Source: Oceanirhabdus seepicola (GTDB lineage: Bacteria; Bacillota; Clostridia; Clostridiales; Clostridiaceae). Taken from it: a DNA stretch of 64,000 bases. Shown in pieces: positions 8,791-18,901 of this stretch. The DNA lies in assembly GCF_023684385.1 (NCBI RefSeq), contig NZ_JAGSOJ010000004.1:558001-622000 (forward strand), written 5' to 3'. Within the stretch, counting starts at the first letter, position 1. Each line of letters opens with the position of its first letter. The translations under genes and the position numbers were made by a program. Under the pieces are notes generated by a model, which was not told where the DNA came from, made no database searches, and saw only the letters and a list, made by a program, of their open reading frames with translations.

Positions 8791-8821
8791 TTAGACCTTC
8801 TACTGATGAAAAAAGTTTGAA
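8791..8821 (-). promoter_or_regulatory. Probable SigV-dependent autoregulatory promoter
   Basis: On the minus strand TCAAAC (8820-8815) is followed 17 bases later by GGTCTAA, resembling the ECF consensus TGAAAC-N17-CGTCTA. It lies just upstream of sigV. Confidence 0.5.
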
Positions 8822-8840
8822 AAATTTTATGATTATTCGC

Positions 8841-8881
8841 AAAAAACTCAAACCATGGTTAAACATGGTTTGAGTTTTTTT
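8841..8881 (-). terminator. Terminator of the RelA/SpoT-domain gene
   Basis: Hairpin AAAAAACTCAAACCATG / CATGGTTTGAGTTTTTT with T-runs on either strand, directly downstream of the minus-strand gene ending at 8892. Confidence 0.85.
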
Positions 8882-8891
8882 AGTGATTAAA

Positions 8892-9695
8892 TTATTCCTT
8901 GAGTTTTTCCTTAAGTTTTCTTATCTCCTCATCTTTTGAAGCTATTTTTTTCTCATAGCTACTCTCCATCTCACACAAATTCTTGTTTAGTAAGTTTATT
9001 AAAGATGCCATTTCATCTGCACTTCCTGCAATTCTATTAAATAAAAGAAGATTTGAAGCCAATACTTCCGGAATTTCCTTATGAGAATATCTCAGTTGAT
9101 GATCAATCTCCCCATACCCTTCCTCAAATATTGTTCTAACTTGAATTTCTGCTATAACCTTTTCATTAGTTGGATAAAACTCTATAAGATAATGAACAGA
9201 TCTATAACCTGAAGGTCTAGACTTAATTTGTATATCTAGATCTTTAAACCTTTTTGTATCATCACCATCTCTTACATTTGCGGTTATCTCAATAACTTTC
9301 CATGTGTTTAAAATAAATTCATGTATACTTTCCCAATCTTGTTTAAAAATATGTATAGCTCTTATTCCTATAAGATCATTGATTTCTTCTTTATAGTTTT
9401 CAACTGAAAATTGAAAGTCATCTCCATACTTTTCTTTTCTATCAGTAGTTTTTCTAACAATCTTATCAATTAACCTCTCTGAACTCTTTACTCTGGACTT
9501 TACACTATGTATCTTATTATGAGTTCTTAAAGTATTTGCTATAAAATCTGATTGTCTTTCATATGTCTCTTTATAAATATTGTAATCATTATATATATCA
9601 TTTAAAACATCTAAGTCTATGTTATTAGATATAATATCCGCTTCTATATAAGGATATTTTCTTAAAAACTCTTGTTTTATAAGCCCTTGTTCCAT
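8892..9695 (-). CDS. RelA/SpoT-domain alarmone synthetase-like protein
   Basis: A 267-residue protein with a RelA_SpoT synthetase domain at about 60-205. Visible motifs are DLIGIRAI (108-114), SRPSGYRSVHYLIEF (159-173), EIQVRT (183-188) and EEGYGEIDHQL (191-201). It lacks the HD hydrolase, TGS and ACT domains of long Rel proteins, so it is a small alarmone synthetase type that would make (p)ppGpp-like nucleotides from ATP and GDP/GTP. A charged C-terminal coiled coil (about 235-267, SYEKKIASKDEEIRKLKEKL) is longer than in RelP/RelQ. GGAGG lies 5-9 bases before the ATG. It is monocistronic, with its own terminator. Confidence 0.82.
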   Translation of the reverse strand: MEQGLIKQEFLRKYPYIEADIISNNIDLDVLNDIYNDYNIYKETYERQSDFIANTLRTHNKIHSVKSRVKSSERLIDKIVRKTTDRKEKYGDDFQFSVENYKEEINDLIGIRAIHIFKQDWESIHEFILNTWKVIEITANVRDGDDTKRFKDLDIQIKSRPSGYRSVHYLIEFYPTNEKVIAEIQVRTIFEEGYGEIDHQLRYSHKEIPEVLASNLLLFNRIAGSADEMASLINLLNKNLCEMESSYEKKIASKDEEIRKLKEKLKE

Positions 9696-9995
9696 GGAAT
9701 CCTCCTACTCATATCTTATCTTGTTATTAATTATTATAGCCTATTTTGGCTGTTTATAGAAACTATAAACTTCCCAACTCCATACCCAAATTTACTTAAA
9801 AATCATTTTAAGATTACATTTATGTCTAATTATGTTAAATAAAAATTGAAAATTTTTTGTTTAAATGTTATTATTTATCTTATAAGATGGTAATTTGAAA
9901 TTTATTATTTATTCAAAGTTACCTTATATTAACAAATTGTAGTAAGTTCACTTATGAATTACTACTATAATTTATTTAAGTTAGGGGGAATATTA

Positions 9996-10919
9996 ATGTT
10001 TTTCTTTGAATCGCAGCCTTTGAGCAACTGGCTTATGTTACTAATTGTATTTTTTGTTTTAATTGGACTAAATGAATTAGGCCGTAGATTTAAATCGGGA
10101 TTCATATTACTTTTCATTGCATTACCGATAATTCTTACCTTCGCCGTATGGCCAAAAACTACTGAAGGGACAAGCGTAAACGATTGGTTCCATTATGCTA
10201 AAGTATATTCATCACTAGCAGGATGCATAGGATTCTGGTTAATTAGATACGTGAAAGGCGCAAGTAGCAAAAAGTGGGTCTTATGTTTTCCACCATTAAT
10301 TTTAGCAATCAATATTTGCGAAGCGATAGCACGTGATTTCCAAATTTATGGATTGCACCTTAACAACGAAGTATTTGAAGGAATGATGACCGTAAGTGGT
10401 TCTTGGAATATTATGAATGGAATTGCTGGTATCTTAAATATCATTACTATTACAGGTTGGATTGGAATCTGTATCAGTAAGGATAAAAGTAAAGATATGT
10501 TATGGCCTGACATGCTATGGTTTTGGATTGTAGCATACGATATTTGGAACTTTGCATATACATATAACTGCTTATCTGACCACTCATGGTACTGTGGTAT
10601 AGCAATGCTGTTGGCTCCTACATTTGCAGCTTTCTTTATTAAGAAGGGGGCTTGGCTACAGCATCGTGCACAAACACTTGCGTTATGGTGTATGTTTGCA
10701 ATGACTTATCCAGGTTTCATTGATAACTCACAGTTTGCAGTTAGATCATCACATAACCCAAAAGCTTTATTTATTGCAAGTTTAGCTGCATTACTAGCAA
10801 ATGTCGCAGTATTTGGATACTATATTTACAAAATAATTAAAACAAAACGTAATCCTATTAAAGGTGAGCTTTATACAGACCTTAAAAGCTACAAAGAAAT
10901 CAAAGCATTAGCTCAATAA
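9996..10919 (+). CDS. DUF5692-family integral membrane protein
   Basis: A 307-residue membrane protein with about eight hydrophobic segments and many Trp residues (WFHYAKVYSSLAGCIGFW, DMLWFWIVAYDIWNFAYTYNC). I recognise the pattern as DUF5692, a family without known function. The start chosen is the ATG at 9996 because GGGGGAA precedes it at the right distance; an upstream in-frame ATG at 9954 has no ribosome site. The gene stands alone with a strong terminator behind it. Codon use is slightly richer in GC than its neighbours. Confidence 0.7.
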   Translation: MFFFESQPLSNWLMLLIVFFVLIGLNELGRRFKSGFILLFIALPIILTFAVWPKTTEGTSVNDWFHYAKVYSSLAGCIGFWLIRYVKGASSKKWVLCFPPLILAINICEAIARDFQIYGLHLNNEVFEGMMTVSGSWNIMNGIAGILNIITITGWIGICISKDKSKDMLWPDMLWFWIVAYDIWNFAYTYNCLSDHSWYCGIAMLLAPTFAAFFIKKGAWLQHRAQTLALWCMFAMTYPGFIDNSQFAVRSSHNPKALFIASLAALLANVAVFGYYIYKIIKTKRNPIKGELYTDLKSYKEIKALAQ

Positions 10920-10961
10920 AACTATAATAACAAGTCAAAGATGCGACGGATATTCATTACT

Positions 10962-10999
10962 AAAAACAGCTTAAGACATGATTGCCTTAAGCTGTTTTT
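10962..10999 (+). terminator. Terminator after the DUF5692 gene
   Basis: Perfect stem AAAAACAGCTTAAG / CTTAAGCTGTTTTT. Shortly upstream, ATAACAAGTCAAAGAT at 10928-10943 matches one arm of repeat family C. Confidence 0.9.
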
Positions 11000-11066
11000 A
11001 TATTCAATACTATAACCTACTATTCATCAACAAGATTTGATAAATAGCCTATTTTTTGAACCCATA

Positions 11067-12476
11067 TTAAAGCGATTTAGATATACCTGCAAAGAATGCA
11101 ATTATAACTAATCCCACTACCATAACTGGACCAGAACCACTTTCAAAGCCTTGAATAATTCCATTTACAGCTACTATCGCAATTGTACCTGGAATAACAT
11201 ACTTAACCATTGGATACCATATTCCAAACAAGCTAAACTTTACTGTACCATTGTTTGTAATTTCATCATATAACTCTTCTTTCTTTAATCTCCAACCTGC
11301 AAAAATACATAATAACATTCCGCCTATTGCTAAGAAGATCTTATCTGTCAATAAATCAAATACATCAAATGCACCTGTTCCAAATAGTTTTGGTCCTAAA
11401 CCTCCAAGTGATAAAGAAGCTACTATACAAAATAATACCATCATTGTTGATGAAGAAAACACAGCTTTCTTTCTACTAAACTTCTTTTCATCAATTAAAA
11501 ACGAAACAACAACTTCTAGTAATGAAACTGAAGACGTTAAAGCAGCTACTGTAAGCGCAACAAAGAATAGAATTGCAAATACTTGTCCCATAGCACCCAT
11601 TTCCGCAAATATTGTAGGTACAACAACAAAAACTAATCCAGGTCCTTCAGTAGGAGCTATACCATATGCAAACATTGCTGGGAACATTGCAATACCAGCT
11701 AATAATGCCACAGATGTATCCATTGCAGTAACAATAGCTGTATTTTCTATAAGATTTTCTTTCTTAGAAAGGTACGAACCATAAGTAATCATACATCCCA
11801 TTCCTAATGATAATGAGAAAAATGCTTGTCCCAGAGCTGCCAGCACTACGCTTCCATTTACTTTGCTAAAATCAGGCTTAAATAAGAATTCCATACCAGC
11901 CATTGCACCAGGGAGCATTAACCCTTTAATTGCAATAACAATTAAAATAACAAACAATAATGGCATTAATACCTTGCCAGCTTTTTCAATTCCAGAAGAT
12001 ATTCCTTTTACAACAATTACTACGTTTAATAATAGGAATAATACCATCCAAATAAGCGGCTCACCAGGATTTGTAATAAACGCATTGAAGGAATCGCCAA
12101 TAACAGCCGGATTATTTAATAACCCACCAAATACTTTAAATATATATGCAATTGCCCATCCTCCAACTACAGGATAAAATCCCATAATTAAAAACCCACT
12201 TAAAACACCCAAAACTCCTGTAAACGTCCAACGCTTATCCACTGATTTAAACGCACCAACAGCCGATTGTTGTCTTCTTCTACCTACCGCAAATTCAGTA
12301 AGCATAACACTAAAACCTATGATTGCAACAAAAACCAAATAAATTAAAACAAATGCCCCACCACCATTGTTACCTGCTGTAAACGGGAATTTCCATATAT
12401 TCCCCAATCCAACTGCTGAACCAGCTGCAGCCATTATGAACCCAAGCTTTGAGCCCCAATTTTCTCTCTTTTGCAT
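11067..12476 (-). CDS. Sodium-dependent neurotransmitter:sodium symporter (NSS/SNF) transporter
   Basis: A 469-residue transporter with about 11 membrane helices. The N-terminus WGSKLGFIMAAAGSAVGLGN followed by WKFPFTAGNNGGGAF is the NSS helix-1 signature that forms the sodium and substrate site, as in LeuT and TnaT. It would import an amino acid or related amine with sodium. The ATG at 12476 is chosen because AAGGGGGAG lies just upstream; the longer frame from 12521 has no site. It is monocistronic with no catabolic neighbour, so the substrate cannot be named. Confidence 0.9.
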   Translation of the reverse strand: MQKRENWGSKLGFIMAAAGSAVGLGNIWKFPFTAGNNGGGAFVLIYLVFVAIIGFSVMLTEFAVGRRRQQSAVGAFKSVDKRWTFTGVLGVLSGFLIMGFYPVVGGWAIAYIFKVFGGLLNNPAVIGDSFNAFITNPGEPLIWMVLFLLLNVVIVVKGISSGIEKAGKVLMPLLFVILIVIAIKGLMLPGAMAGMEFLFKPDFSKVNGSVVLAALGQAFFSLSLGMGCMITYGSYLSKKENLIENTAIVTAMDTSVALLAGIAMFPAMFAYGIAPTEGPGLVFVVVPTIFAEMGAMGQVFAILFFVALTVAALTSSVSLLEVVVSFLIDEKKFSRKKAVFSSSTMMVLFCIVASLSLGGLGPKLFGTGAFDVFDLLTDKIFLAIGGMLLCIFAGWRLKKEELYDEITNNGTVKFSLFGIWYPMVKYVIPGTIAIVAVNGIIQGFESGSGPVMVVGLVIIAFFAGISKSL

Positions 12477-12669
12477 TTTTTCTCCCCCTTCGATATCATT
12501 TTTCCACGTCCTGAATTTCAAAGCAAGCTATCTTATTCATACCCTGCTCGTCAGCAATATTATACAAATTTCTACCTTGTTATAATTTTAACTGACAAAT
12601 TCAACCCCGAATTAAGTCGGAATATTGATAAAATTGTATTAATTATATCATGTTTTTGCATTTTAATAT

Positions 12670-12850
12670 AGTGGAAATTTATTTTCAAGCAAATCTTTCT
12701 GACTTCCTTGTATAAATATTATCTACCTTAATAACAGTAAACTGATCATCTTCATTAGTAATTCTAAACCTCACCAAACAAGGTACCCCTTACGTTTCAA
12801 GCGATTCCACTATTGCAATAGGCTTTACTTATAACGTGATTTTTCTTCAT
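12670..12850 (-). pseudogene. Decayed small ORF of unknown function
   Basis: On the minus strand an ATG at 12850 gives MKKNHVISKAYCNSGIA then a stop. Shifting one base restores PIAIVESLET, a TAA, then GVPCLVRFRITNEDDQFTVI and a further 15 sensible residues before another break. One frameshift plus one nonsense codon are therefore needed to read a protein of about 55 residues. The composition (charged strands, KVDNIY) looks like a small conserved protein, but I cannot name the family. Confidence 0.45.
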
Positions 12851-12992
12851 TTCCTACTCTATTTTATAAAGACAACTTCTCTTAATTCATCATAATTCGG
12901 GTGGTGACAGGCACCTCAATATGCAATTTTCATTTTTACAAGTTGCAAATTAAAGTTCGTATACTATTTTGTAACTTGGAACTGATACTTAT

Positions 12993-13109
12993 ATGTACAA
13001 AATTTTGAGTATGGATACTTCACAAAAAGAAGTTACTTATGATGTAAACAAAGCAGCACCTATTGATAAAAAAACAAATTATGTAGAGTTTAAATTTGTT
13101 AATAACTAA
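12993..13109 (+). pseudogene. Orphan gene tail (38 codons)
   Basis: An open frame from ATG at 12993 to TAA at 13107-13109 ends VEFKFVNN and is followed by a textbook terminator. It lacks a ribosome site and looks like the C-terminal remnant of a larger, deleted gene. A real small gene is possible but less likely. Confidence 0.35.
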
Positions 13110-13128
13110 AGGTTTTGTTTTCTCAACA

Positions 13129-13166
13129 AAAAGGCCAGCAGTTTCGTTATGAACTGCTGGCCTTTA
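13129..13166 (+). terminator. Strong terminator hairpin
   Basis: Perfect 13-base stem AAGGCCAGCAGTT / AACTGCTGGCCTT with a T-rich tail. Confidence 0.85.
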
Positions 13167-13299
13167 ATTCGTTTTTTGTGCTCCTATAACTTTGCTCAAA
13201 AATGAGTAAAAGTTTTTATTATAAATTCAAGTAATTTTCAGGCAACAAAATGGTTCAATTTCATTCCAATTTTGACCATTTAAATTTTGACATATTACA

Positions 13300-14757
13300 T
13301 TAAAATGCTTTATCACTAATATAGCGAAGTACTAATTCAATTACCTCTTCTAAATCAGCTTTTTCTATCACCTCAATTGTATCATCAGGAGTATGATATT
13401 CCGCTTGTTCAATTTCTACTAATGTAACCGCTTGACCACCTTCTTCTTCAATATATGTGTGATCACTGTAGGTTACTTGTAAATTTTGCTTGTAAGATAT
13501 ATCCATTTCTTTGGCAATTTCAACTATCTCTTTAAATAACTCCGTATATCCCACAGCAGCAATATACAACGGTCCATCAGATTTATTGGCTATCATATCA
13601 ATATTAAGCATTGTCACCTTTTTCATATCTAATCCCGAATTTTCAGCAAAGAATTTAGAACCATTCAATCCATTTTCTTCACCATTAAAGGCTATAAACA
13701 ATATGGGTCTCTTAGGAGCAATATTATTAGATTTTATACTTCTAGCAATTTCTAACATGCTCGCTATTCCTGACGCATTATCTGATGCTCCTGGATTATA
13801 AGTACCATCATAGTTGTTTCCTAAATGATCAAAATGACCACTTATGATTATATAATCATCCTTCATCTCTTCATCAGTTCCAGGAATCACTCCAATAACA
13901 TTTGCTATAGTTTTCTCTTCCACGTAACATTCAAAATTCAGTTCTACCAAGTTCCCTTTTTTACCTTCCTCTATCAATATATTTGTTCCAGCAATATCCA
14001 CATCAGCTAACATAGGTATATCTTCATTTCTGGACTCATAGTTTCCCTCAGTGAAATAAACGCTTTTCTTAAAGGATTTATCTTCTCCATTTCTAAAAGT
14101 ATTCTCGCGGATTATACCTAAAGCTTTTGATTTTCCGCTAATAAAAAAATCTTGTACATCTGATTCCCAAAAAAGGTTCTTAGGAATGATTGCAATTTTC
14201 CCCTCTAAATTCTCTTTGTTTTTCTTAAATTCGCTTTTATTTTTTAAATAGATAGTTTCTCCTTTAACTGTGCCCTTTATCTTAAAATCTGGATTTGCTC
14301 TTACAACAAAATCTTCTAGAAATTTTAATTCCTTTACCGTTTCTCCATCTTTGTTAACAATATTTATTTTAGGAATATCTTTTAGATAAGGCACCATTTG
14401 ATCATAGTATTGTAAATACCCGTCCATTCCCTCTAAAGTCTCAAGTCCCAATTCTTCAAATTCACTCCTGATATATTCAGTTGCCAACTTATTACCTTCA
14501 GTTCCCGTTAATCTCCCATCAAATTTTTCAGAAGCTAACTCCTTAATAGTACTTATCATTAGATCCCCATCAATATCTTCATTTAAATTTTCAAATACTT
14601 CTTTAGCATACTCGCTATTTTGTTCTTTATCACCAACGATAATTTTGTCATTGTTAACCTTCCCATTAACGATGGATTTGTTACACCCCATAAATAATGA
14701 TGTTGTTAATAATACTGAACTAACAATACATAATATTTTTGATTTTTTACCTAACAT
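13300..14757 (-). CDS. M28-family zinc aminopeptidase, lipoprotein
   Basis: A 485-residue lipoprotein. The signal peptide ends LFMGC with Cys25 as the lipidated residue. A PA-like insertion spans about 160-270, followed by the M28 catalytic domain: His308 (SGHFDHLG), Asp326 (GASDNASG), Glu360/361 (GEENG), Asp387 (NIDMI) and His455 (YHTPDDT), so all five zinc ligands and the catalytic Glu are present. It should cleave N-terminal residues from peptides outside the cell. It is monocistronic, and its ATG follows a poly-pyrimidine complement giving GGGGGG as ribosome site. Confidence 0.92.
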   Translation of the reverse strand: MLGKKSKILCIVSSVLLTTSLFMGCNKSIVNGKVNNDKIIVGDKEQNSEYAKEVFENLNEDIDGDLMISTIKELASEKFDGRLTGTEGNKLATEYIRSEFEELGLETLEGMDGYLQYYDQMVPYLKDIPKINIVNKDGETVKELKFLEDFVVRANPDFKIKGTVKGETIYLKNKSEFKKNKENLEGKIAIIPKNLFWESDVQDFFISGKSKALGIIRENTFRNGEDKSFKKSVYFTEGNYESRNEDIPMLADVDIAGTNILIEEGKKGNLVELNFECYVEEKTIANVIGVIPGTDEEMKDDYIIISGHFDHLGNNYDGTYNPGASDNASGIASMLEIARSIKSNNIAPKRPILFIAFNGEENGLNGSKFFAENSGLDMKKVTMLNIDMIANKSDGPLYIAAVGYTELFKEIVEIAKEMDISYKQNLQVTYSDHTYIEEEGGQAVTLVEIEQAEYHTPDDTIEVIEKADLEEVIELVLRYISDKAF

Positions 14758-15359
14758 AAATTTTTCCCCCCATTTAAATTATATTTCATATTTTCTGTTA
14801 TACAGTTTTCATAGTATAACTTAATTTATGCATATCTCAAATCACAGCATTTCAATGTGTTTTCAATATGTATACCCTATATTTGTTTTTAAACAACTTA
14901 ATTATTTTAATTCTATTATAGATTAGCTTAGATTTTTACTTACTATCATTGTTACTTTAAATATATTATACCATTTTATTTATATATTTACACAAACTGT
15001 CCCTCCTTTTGACTTCCTATACTATTAGTCATACACCTTAATTTAAGAATATTTTTATATAAATTTTATAAATGCTCTATTATATTATTATTGAAAAATT
15101 CATATACTAACGAATGATAAACCCTTATATTTTCTCATTGTATGCTATTTTTGATCAAATTTTACTCATATTAATATTAAAGAAAACAATTCTGAGAATG
15201 ATTTTGCAAGAATTTTTTTAAAAAATTGCAGTTGCATTAATAAAATATATTGCATATAATAATATCATTAGAAAATTTGAAAGTTCGCAATGCTCAATAT
15301 TGCATTTTAGTTAAAATATAATATATTTAGCCCTTAATCGTAATAGGAGGTATTAATTA
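14758..15359. other. 602-base intergenic region before pyc
   Basis: Very AT-rich with no ORF. It contains the upstream region of the M28 gene on one side and the pyc promoter with a leader of about 90 bases on the other. I see no riboswitch. Confidence 0.6.
15232..15260 (+). promoter_or_regulatory. Vegetative promoter of pyc
   Basis: TTGCAT (15232-15237), 17-base spacer, TATAAT (15255-15260). The leader to the ATG is roughly 90 bases and ends with AGGAGG. Confidence 0.7.
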
Positions 15360-18300
15360 ATGATAAAAAAATTCAAAAGAATACTTGTGGCAAACAGAGG
15401 AGAAATTGCAATAAGAATCTTTAGAGCCTGTAATGAATTAGGAATTCGCTCAGTTGCAATATACTCAAATGAAGATAAATGTTCTCTTTTTAGAACAAAA
15501 GCTGATGAAGCTTATTTAATAGGTAAAAACAAAGGCCCTATAGAAGCTTATTTAGACATAGATGAAATAATAAATCTTGCATTAAAAAAAGGGGTAGATG
15601 CAATACATCCAGGGTATGGATTTTTATCCGAAAACGTAGAATTTGCACGTAAATGTGAAGAAGTAGGAATAGAGTTTATCGGTCCTTCGGCTGCTATGAT
15701 GGATCAATTAGGAGACAAAATCAAGTCTAAAATTGCTGCTCAAAATGTTGGAGTACCAACTATTCCAGGAGTTGAGAAACCTATAACTTCTGAAGAAGAA
15801 GCCGTAAGATTTGCTGAGTTATGTGGGTATCCAATAATGTTAAAAGCGGCCGCTGGCGGTGGTGGACGTGGAATGAGAATTGTTAGAAATGAGAATGAAT
15901 TACTCTCTTCTTTTAGAAGTGCTAAAAATGAAGCTAAGAAAGCTTTTGGAATAGATGATATATTTATTGAAAAATATTTGGAAAGCCCAAAGCATATAGA
16001 AGTTCAAATTTTGGGTGACAAATACGAAAATATAGTTCATCTTTATGAGAGAGATTGTTCTATTCAAAGACGACACCAAAAAGTAATTGAATTTACACCT
16101 GCATTATCTCTTACTAAAGAAAAAAGAGATGCTATTTGTGATGATGCTTTAAAGATTGCAAGAGCTGTAAACTATAGAAGTGCAGGTACTTTAGAATTTT
16201 TAGTTGATAAGCATGGAAATCATTATTTTATAGAAATGAACCCAAGAGTTCAAGTTGAACACACAGTAACAGAAATGACTACAGGAATTGATATTGTTCA
16301 AAGCCAAATTTTAATAGCACAGGGTTATTCATTAGATTCTGAAGAAATCGGAATCTATTCTCAAGAGCATGTGCAACCAAGAGGTTTTTCAATTCAATGT
16401 AGAATTACTACAGAAGATCCTACTAACAACTTTGCTCCTGATACTGGTAAAATAGATATTTATAGAACAGGATCTGGTTTTGGTATAAGACTTGATGGTG
16501 GAAATGGATTTACAGGAGCTATAATAAGCCCTTATTATGATAGCCTTCTTGTTAAAACTACATCTTGGGCGCTAACTTTTAAAGATGCTGTAAGAAAATC
16601 TTTACGTTCTGCAAAAGAACTTAAAATTTCAGGTATAAAAACTAATATTGACTTCTTAATTAATGTATTAAATCACCCAACATTTAAAGAAGGAGAATGT
16701 AACACAAATTTTATAGCTGAACATCCAGAACTATTTAATATAGAATCAAATACAGATGAAGAATATAATGTTTTAAAATTCATAGGTGAGAAAATTGTAA
16801 ATGAAACTAGAGGAATTAAGAAAGATTTTGATGTTCCTGTTGTTCCTAAGGTTAAAGTACCTAAAGATTTAAGTGGAACTAAGTTAATCCTTGATAAAGA
16901 AGGCCCTCAAGGAGTAGTTAACTTTATTAAATCTCAAAATAAACTTCTTCTTACTGATACTACAATGAGAGATGCACATCAATCATTAATGGCAACAAGA
17001 ATGAGAAGCGTAGATATGATTAAAATTGCAAAAGCAACTTCTGTGCTAGGAAAAGACTTATTTTCTTTAGAAATGTGGGGTGGAGCAACTTTTGATGTAT
17101 CCTATAGATTTTTAAAGGAATCTCCATGGGAAAGACTTCGTGAACTTAGAAAAAAAGCACCAAATGTCTTATTCCAAATGCTTATTAGAGGGTCAAATGC
17201 TGTTGGATATAAAAATTATCCTGATAATGTTATTAGGGAATTTATTAAGGAATCCGCAGAATCTGGAATTGATGTTTTTAGAATATTTGACTCATTAAAC
17301 TGGCTAAAAGGAATGGAAGTTGCCACTGATGAGGTATTAAAAAATAATAAGATAGCAGAAGTTTGTATTTGTTATACTGGTGATATTTTAGATAGCTCCA
17401 GAAGTAAGTATGATCTTAAATACTATGTAGATAAAGCTAAAGAAATTGAAAAAATGGGTGCTCACATTCTAGGTATAAAAGATATGTCCGCTCTTTTAAA
17501 ACCGTATGCAGCATATAAACTTATTAAAGCATTAAAAGAGGAAATTACAATACCAATACATCTTCATACTCATGATACAACAGGTAATGGTGTTGCAACA
17601 GTTTTACTTGCAGCTGAAGCAGGAGTAGACATTGTAGATACTGCATTCAATAGTATGTCCGGACTTACAAGCCAACCAGCACTTAACTCTATAGTTGCTG
17701 CACTTGAAAATACGGAAAGAGCTACTGGTATAAACCTAAAAGATATTCAATATATATCAAATTACTGGGATGCGGTAAGACCAGTTTATTCTCAATTTGA
17801 ATCTGGCTTAAAATCTGGATCTACTGAAATATATAAGTATGAAATACCAGGAGGACAATATTCTAACTTAAAACCACAAGTTGAGAGCTTCGGACTTCAG
17901 CACAAATTTACTGAAGTTAAAGAAATGTATAAATATGTTAATACTATGGTTGGAGACATTGTAAAAGTAACACCTTCCTCAAAAATGGTTGGAGACCTTG
18001 CAATTTTTATGGTACAAAACAATTTAACACCTGAGAATATTGTTTCAAAAGGAAAAGATTTAGCATTCCCTGATTCAGTTGTGGCATATTTCAAAGGTAT
18101 GATGGGCCAGCCAGAAGGCGGTTTCCCTGAGGATCTTCAAAGTATTGTTCTTAAAGGTGAAGAACCTATTACAATTAGACCAGGTGAATTACTTCCAAGT
18201 GAAGATTTTGATAAAATTGAAAAGTATTTAAAGAAAAACTTCTCTATAGAACCAAGTAAAAAAGACCTTCTAAGCTATTCACTATATCCTAAAGTATTTG

Positions 18301-18791
18301 AGGATTATCTTAAATATATAAAAGAGCATGGTGACATGAGTAAAATGGGCAGCGATATATACTTCCATGGTTTAAGTGAAGGTGAAACTTGTGAAGTTAA
18401 AGTAGCTGAAGGAAAAATATTAGTTATTAAACTTCTTCATATTGGTAGAGTTAATGATAAGGGCTTTAGAACATTGATTTTTGAAATCAACGGTAACAGA
18501 CGTGAGATTGAAATTAAAGATAAAAAAAGCAATAAAATCCTGTCAGTAGACTCTGTGAAAATGGCTGATCCTGATAATAAACTTGAAATCGGTGCCAGTA
18601 TTCCTGGAAGTGTATTAAAAGTTGTTGTTAATGAAGGTGATGAGGTAAAAGAAAATGATACTTTAATAATAATAGAAGCTATGAAAATGGAGACAAATAT
18701 TACAGCCTCATCTTCTGGAACAGTTGATTCTATTTTTGTTAAAGAAGGACAGCAAGTAGAATCTGGAGAGTTATTAATGAAATTGAAATAA
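15360..18791 (+). CDS. pyc: Pyruvate carboxylase
   Basis: A 1143-residue, full-length, single-chain biotin enzyme making oxaloacetate from pyruvate, bicarbonate and ATP. The order is biotin carboxylase (about 1-455, with the ATP-grasp loop AAAGGGGRGMRIV and ERDCSIQRRHQK), carboxyltransferase (about 530-800, LTDTTMRDAHQSLMATRMRS with the metal-site Asp, plus HLHTHDTTGNG), a linking domain, and biotinyl carrier domain with EAMKMET, the biotinylated residue being Lys1109. AGGAGG precedes the ATG. It has its own promoter and terminator. The role is anaplerotic, feeding aspartate and glutamate synthesis. Confidence 0.98.
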   Translation: MIKKFKRILVANRGEIAIRIFRACNELGIRSVAIYSNEDKCSLFRTKADEAYLIGKNKGPIEAYLDIDEIINLALKKGVDAIHPGYGFLSENVEFARKCEEVGIEFIGPSAAMMDQLGDKIKSKIAAQNVGVPTIPGVEKPITSEEEAVRFAELCGYPIMLKAAAGGGGRGMRIVRNENELLSSFRSAKNEAKKAFGIDDIFIEKYLESPKHIEVQILGDKYENIVHLYERDCSIQRRHQKVIEFTPALSLTKEKRDAICDDALKIARAVNYRSAGTLEFLVDKHGNHYFIEMNPRVQVEHTVTEMTTGIDIVQSQILIAQGYSLDSEEIGIYSQEHVQPRGFSIQCRITTEDPTNNFAPDTGKIDIYRTGSGFGIRLDGGNGFTGAIISPYYDSLLVKTTSWALTFKDAVRKSLRSAKELKISGIKTNIDFLINVLNHPTFKEGECNTNFIAEHPELFNIESNTDEEYNVLKFIGEKIVNETRGIKKDFDVPVVPKVKVPKDLSGTKLILDKEGPQGVVNFIKSQNKLLLTDTTMRDAHQSLMATRMRSVDMIKIAKATSVLGKDLFSLEMWGGATFDVSYRFLKESPWERLRELRKKAPNVLFQMLIRGSNAVGYKNYPDNVIREFIKESAESGIDVFRIFDSLNWLKGMEVATDEVLKNNKIAEVCICYTGDILDSSRSKYDLKYYVDKAKEIEKMGAHILGIKDMSALLKPYAAYKLIKALKEEITIPIHLHTHDTTGNGVATVLLAAEAGVDIVDTAFNSMSGLTSQPALNSIVAALENTERATGINLKDIQYISNYWDAVRPVYSQFESGLKSGSTEIYKYEIPGGQYSNLKPQVESFGLQHKFTEVKEMYKYVNTMVGDIVKVTPSSKMVGDLAIFMVQNNLTPENIVSKGKDLAFPDSVVAYFKGMMGQPEGGFPEDLQSIVLKGEEPITIRPGELLPSEDFDKIEKYLKKNFSIEPSKKDLLSYSLYPKVFEDYLKYIKEHGDMSKMGSDIYFHGLSEGETCEVKVAEGKILVIKLLHIGRVNDKGFRTLIFEINGNRREIEIKDKKSNKILSVDSVKMADPDNKLEIGASIPGSVLKVVVNEGDEVKENDTLIIIEAMKMETNITASSSGTVDSIFVKEGQQVESGELLMKLK

Positions 18792-18797
18792 TCAAAG

Positions 18798-18837
18798 AAA
18801 AAAATGTCTGTGGACCTGATCCTCAGACATTTTTTTC
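18798..18837 (+). terminator. Terminator of pyc
   Basis: AAAAAATGTCTG / CAGACATTTTTTT around a 13-base loop, 7 bases past the stop codon. Confidence 0.85.
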
Positions 18838-18901
18838 CTATGTGACTGGTACACTGATAAATTCTGTCTGTGTACCAGGTCCGCGCTCATATTCTTCCAA
18901 A

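Larger units (their letters stand above)
12477..13299. other. 823-base gap with gene remnants
   Basis: No intact gene. It holds a minus-strand broken ORF (12670-12850), a plus-strand gene tail (12993-13109) with its terminator, and the motif GGTGGTGACAGGCACC at 12900-12915. The remainder is AT-rich spacer and the promoter region of the NSS gene. Confidence 0.6.

Noticed and set aside
12900..12915. GGTGGTGACAGGCACC as a REP/transposon end
   Set aside because: The phrase looks familiar from other genomes but only one copy is here and no transposase lies near.
18840..18895. GTACACTG..TGTGTACCAGGTCCGCG after pyc as a mobile-element end
   Set aside because: Single occurrence with weak pairing; not enough to support a repeat.
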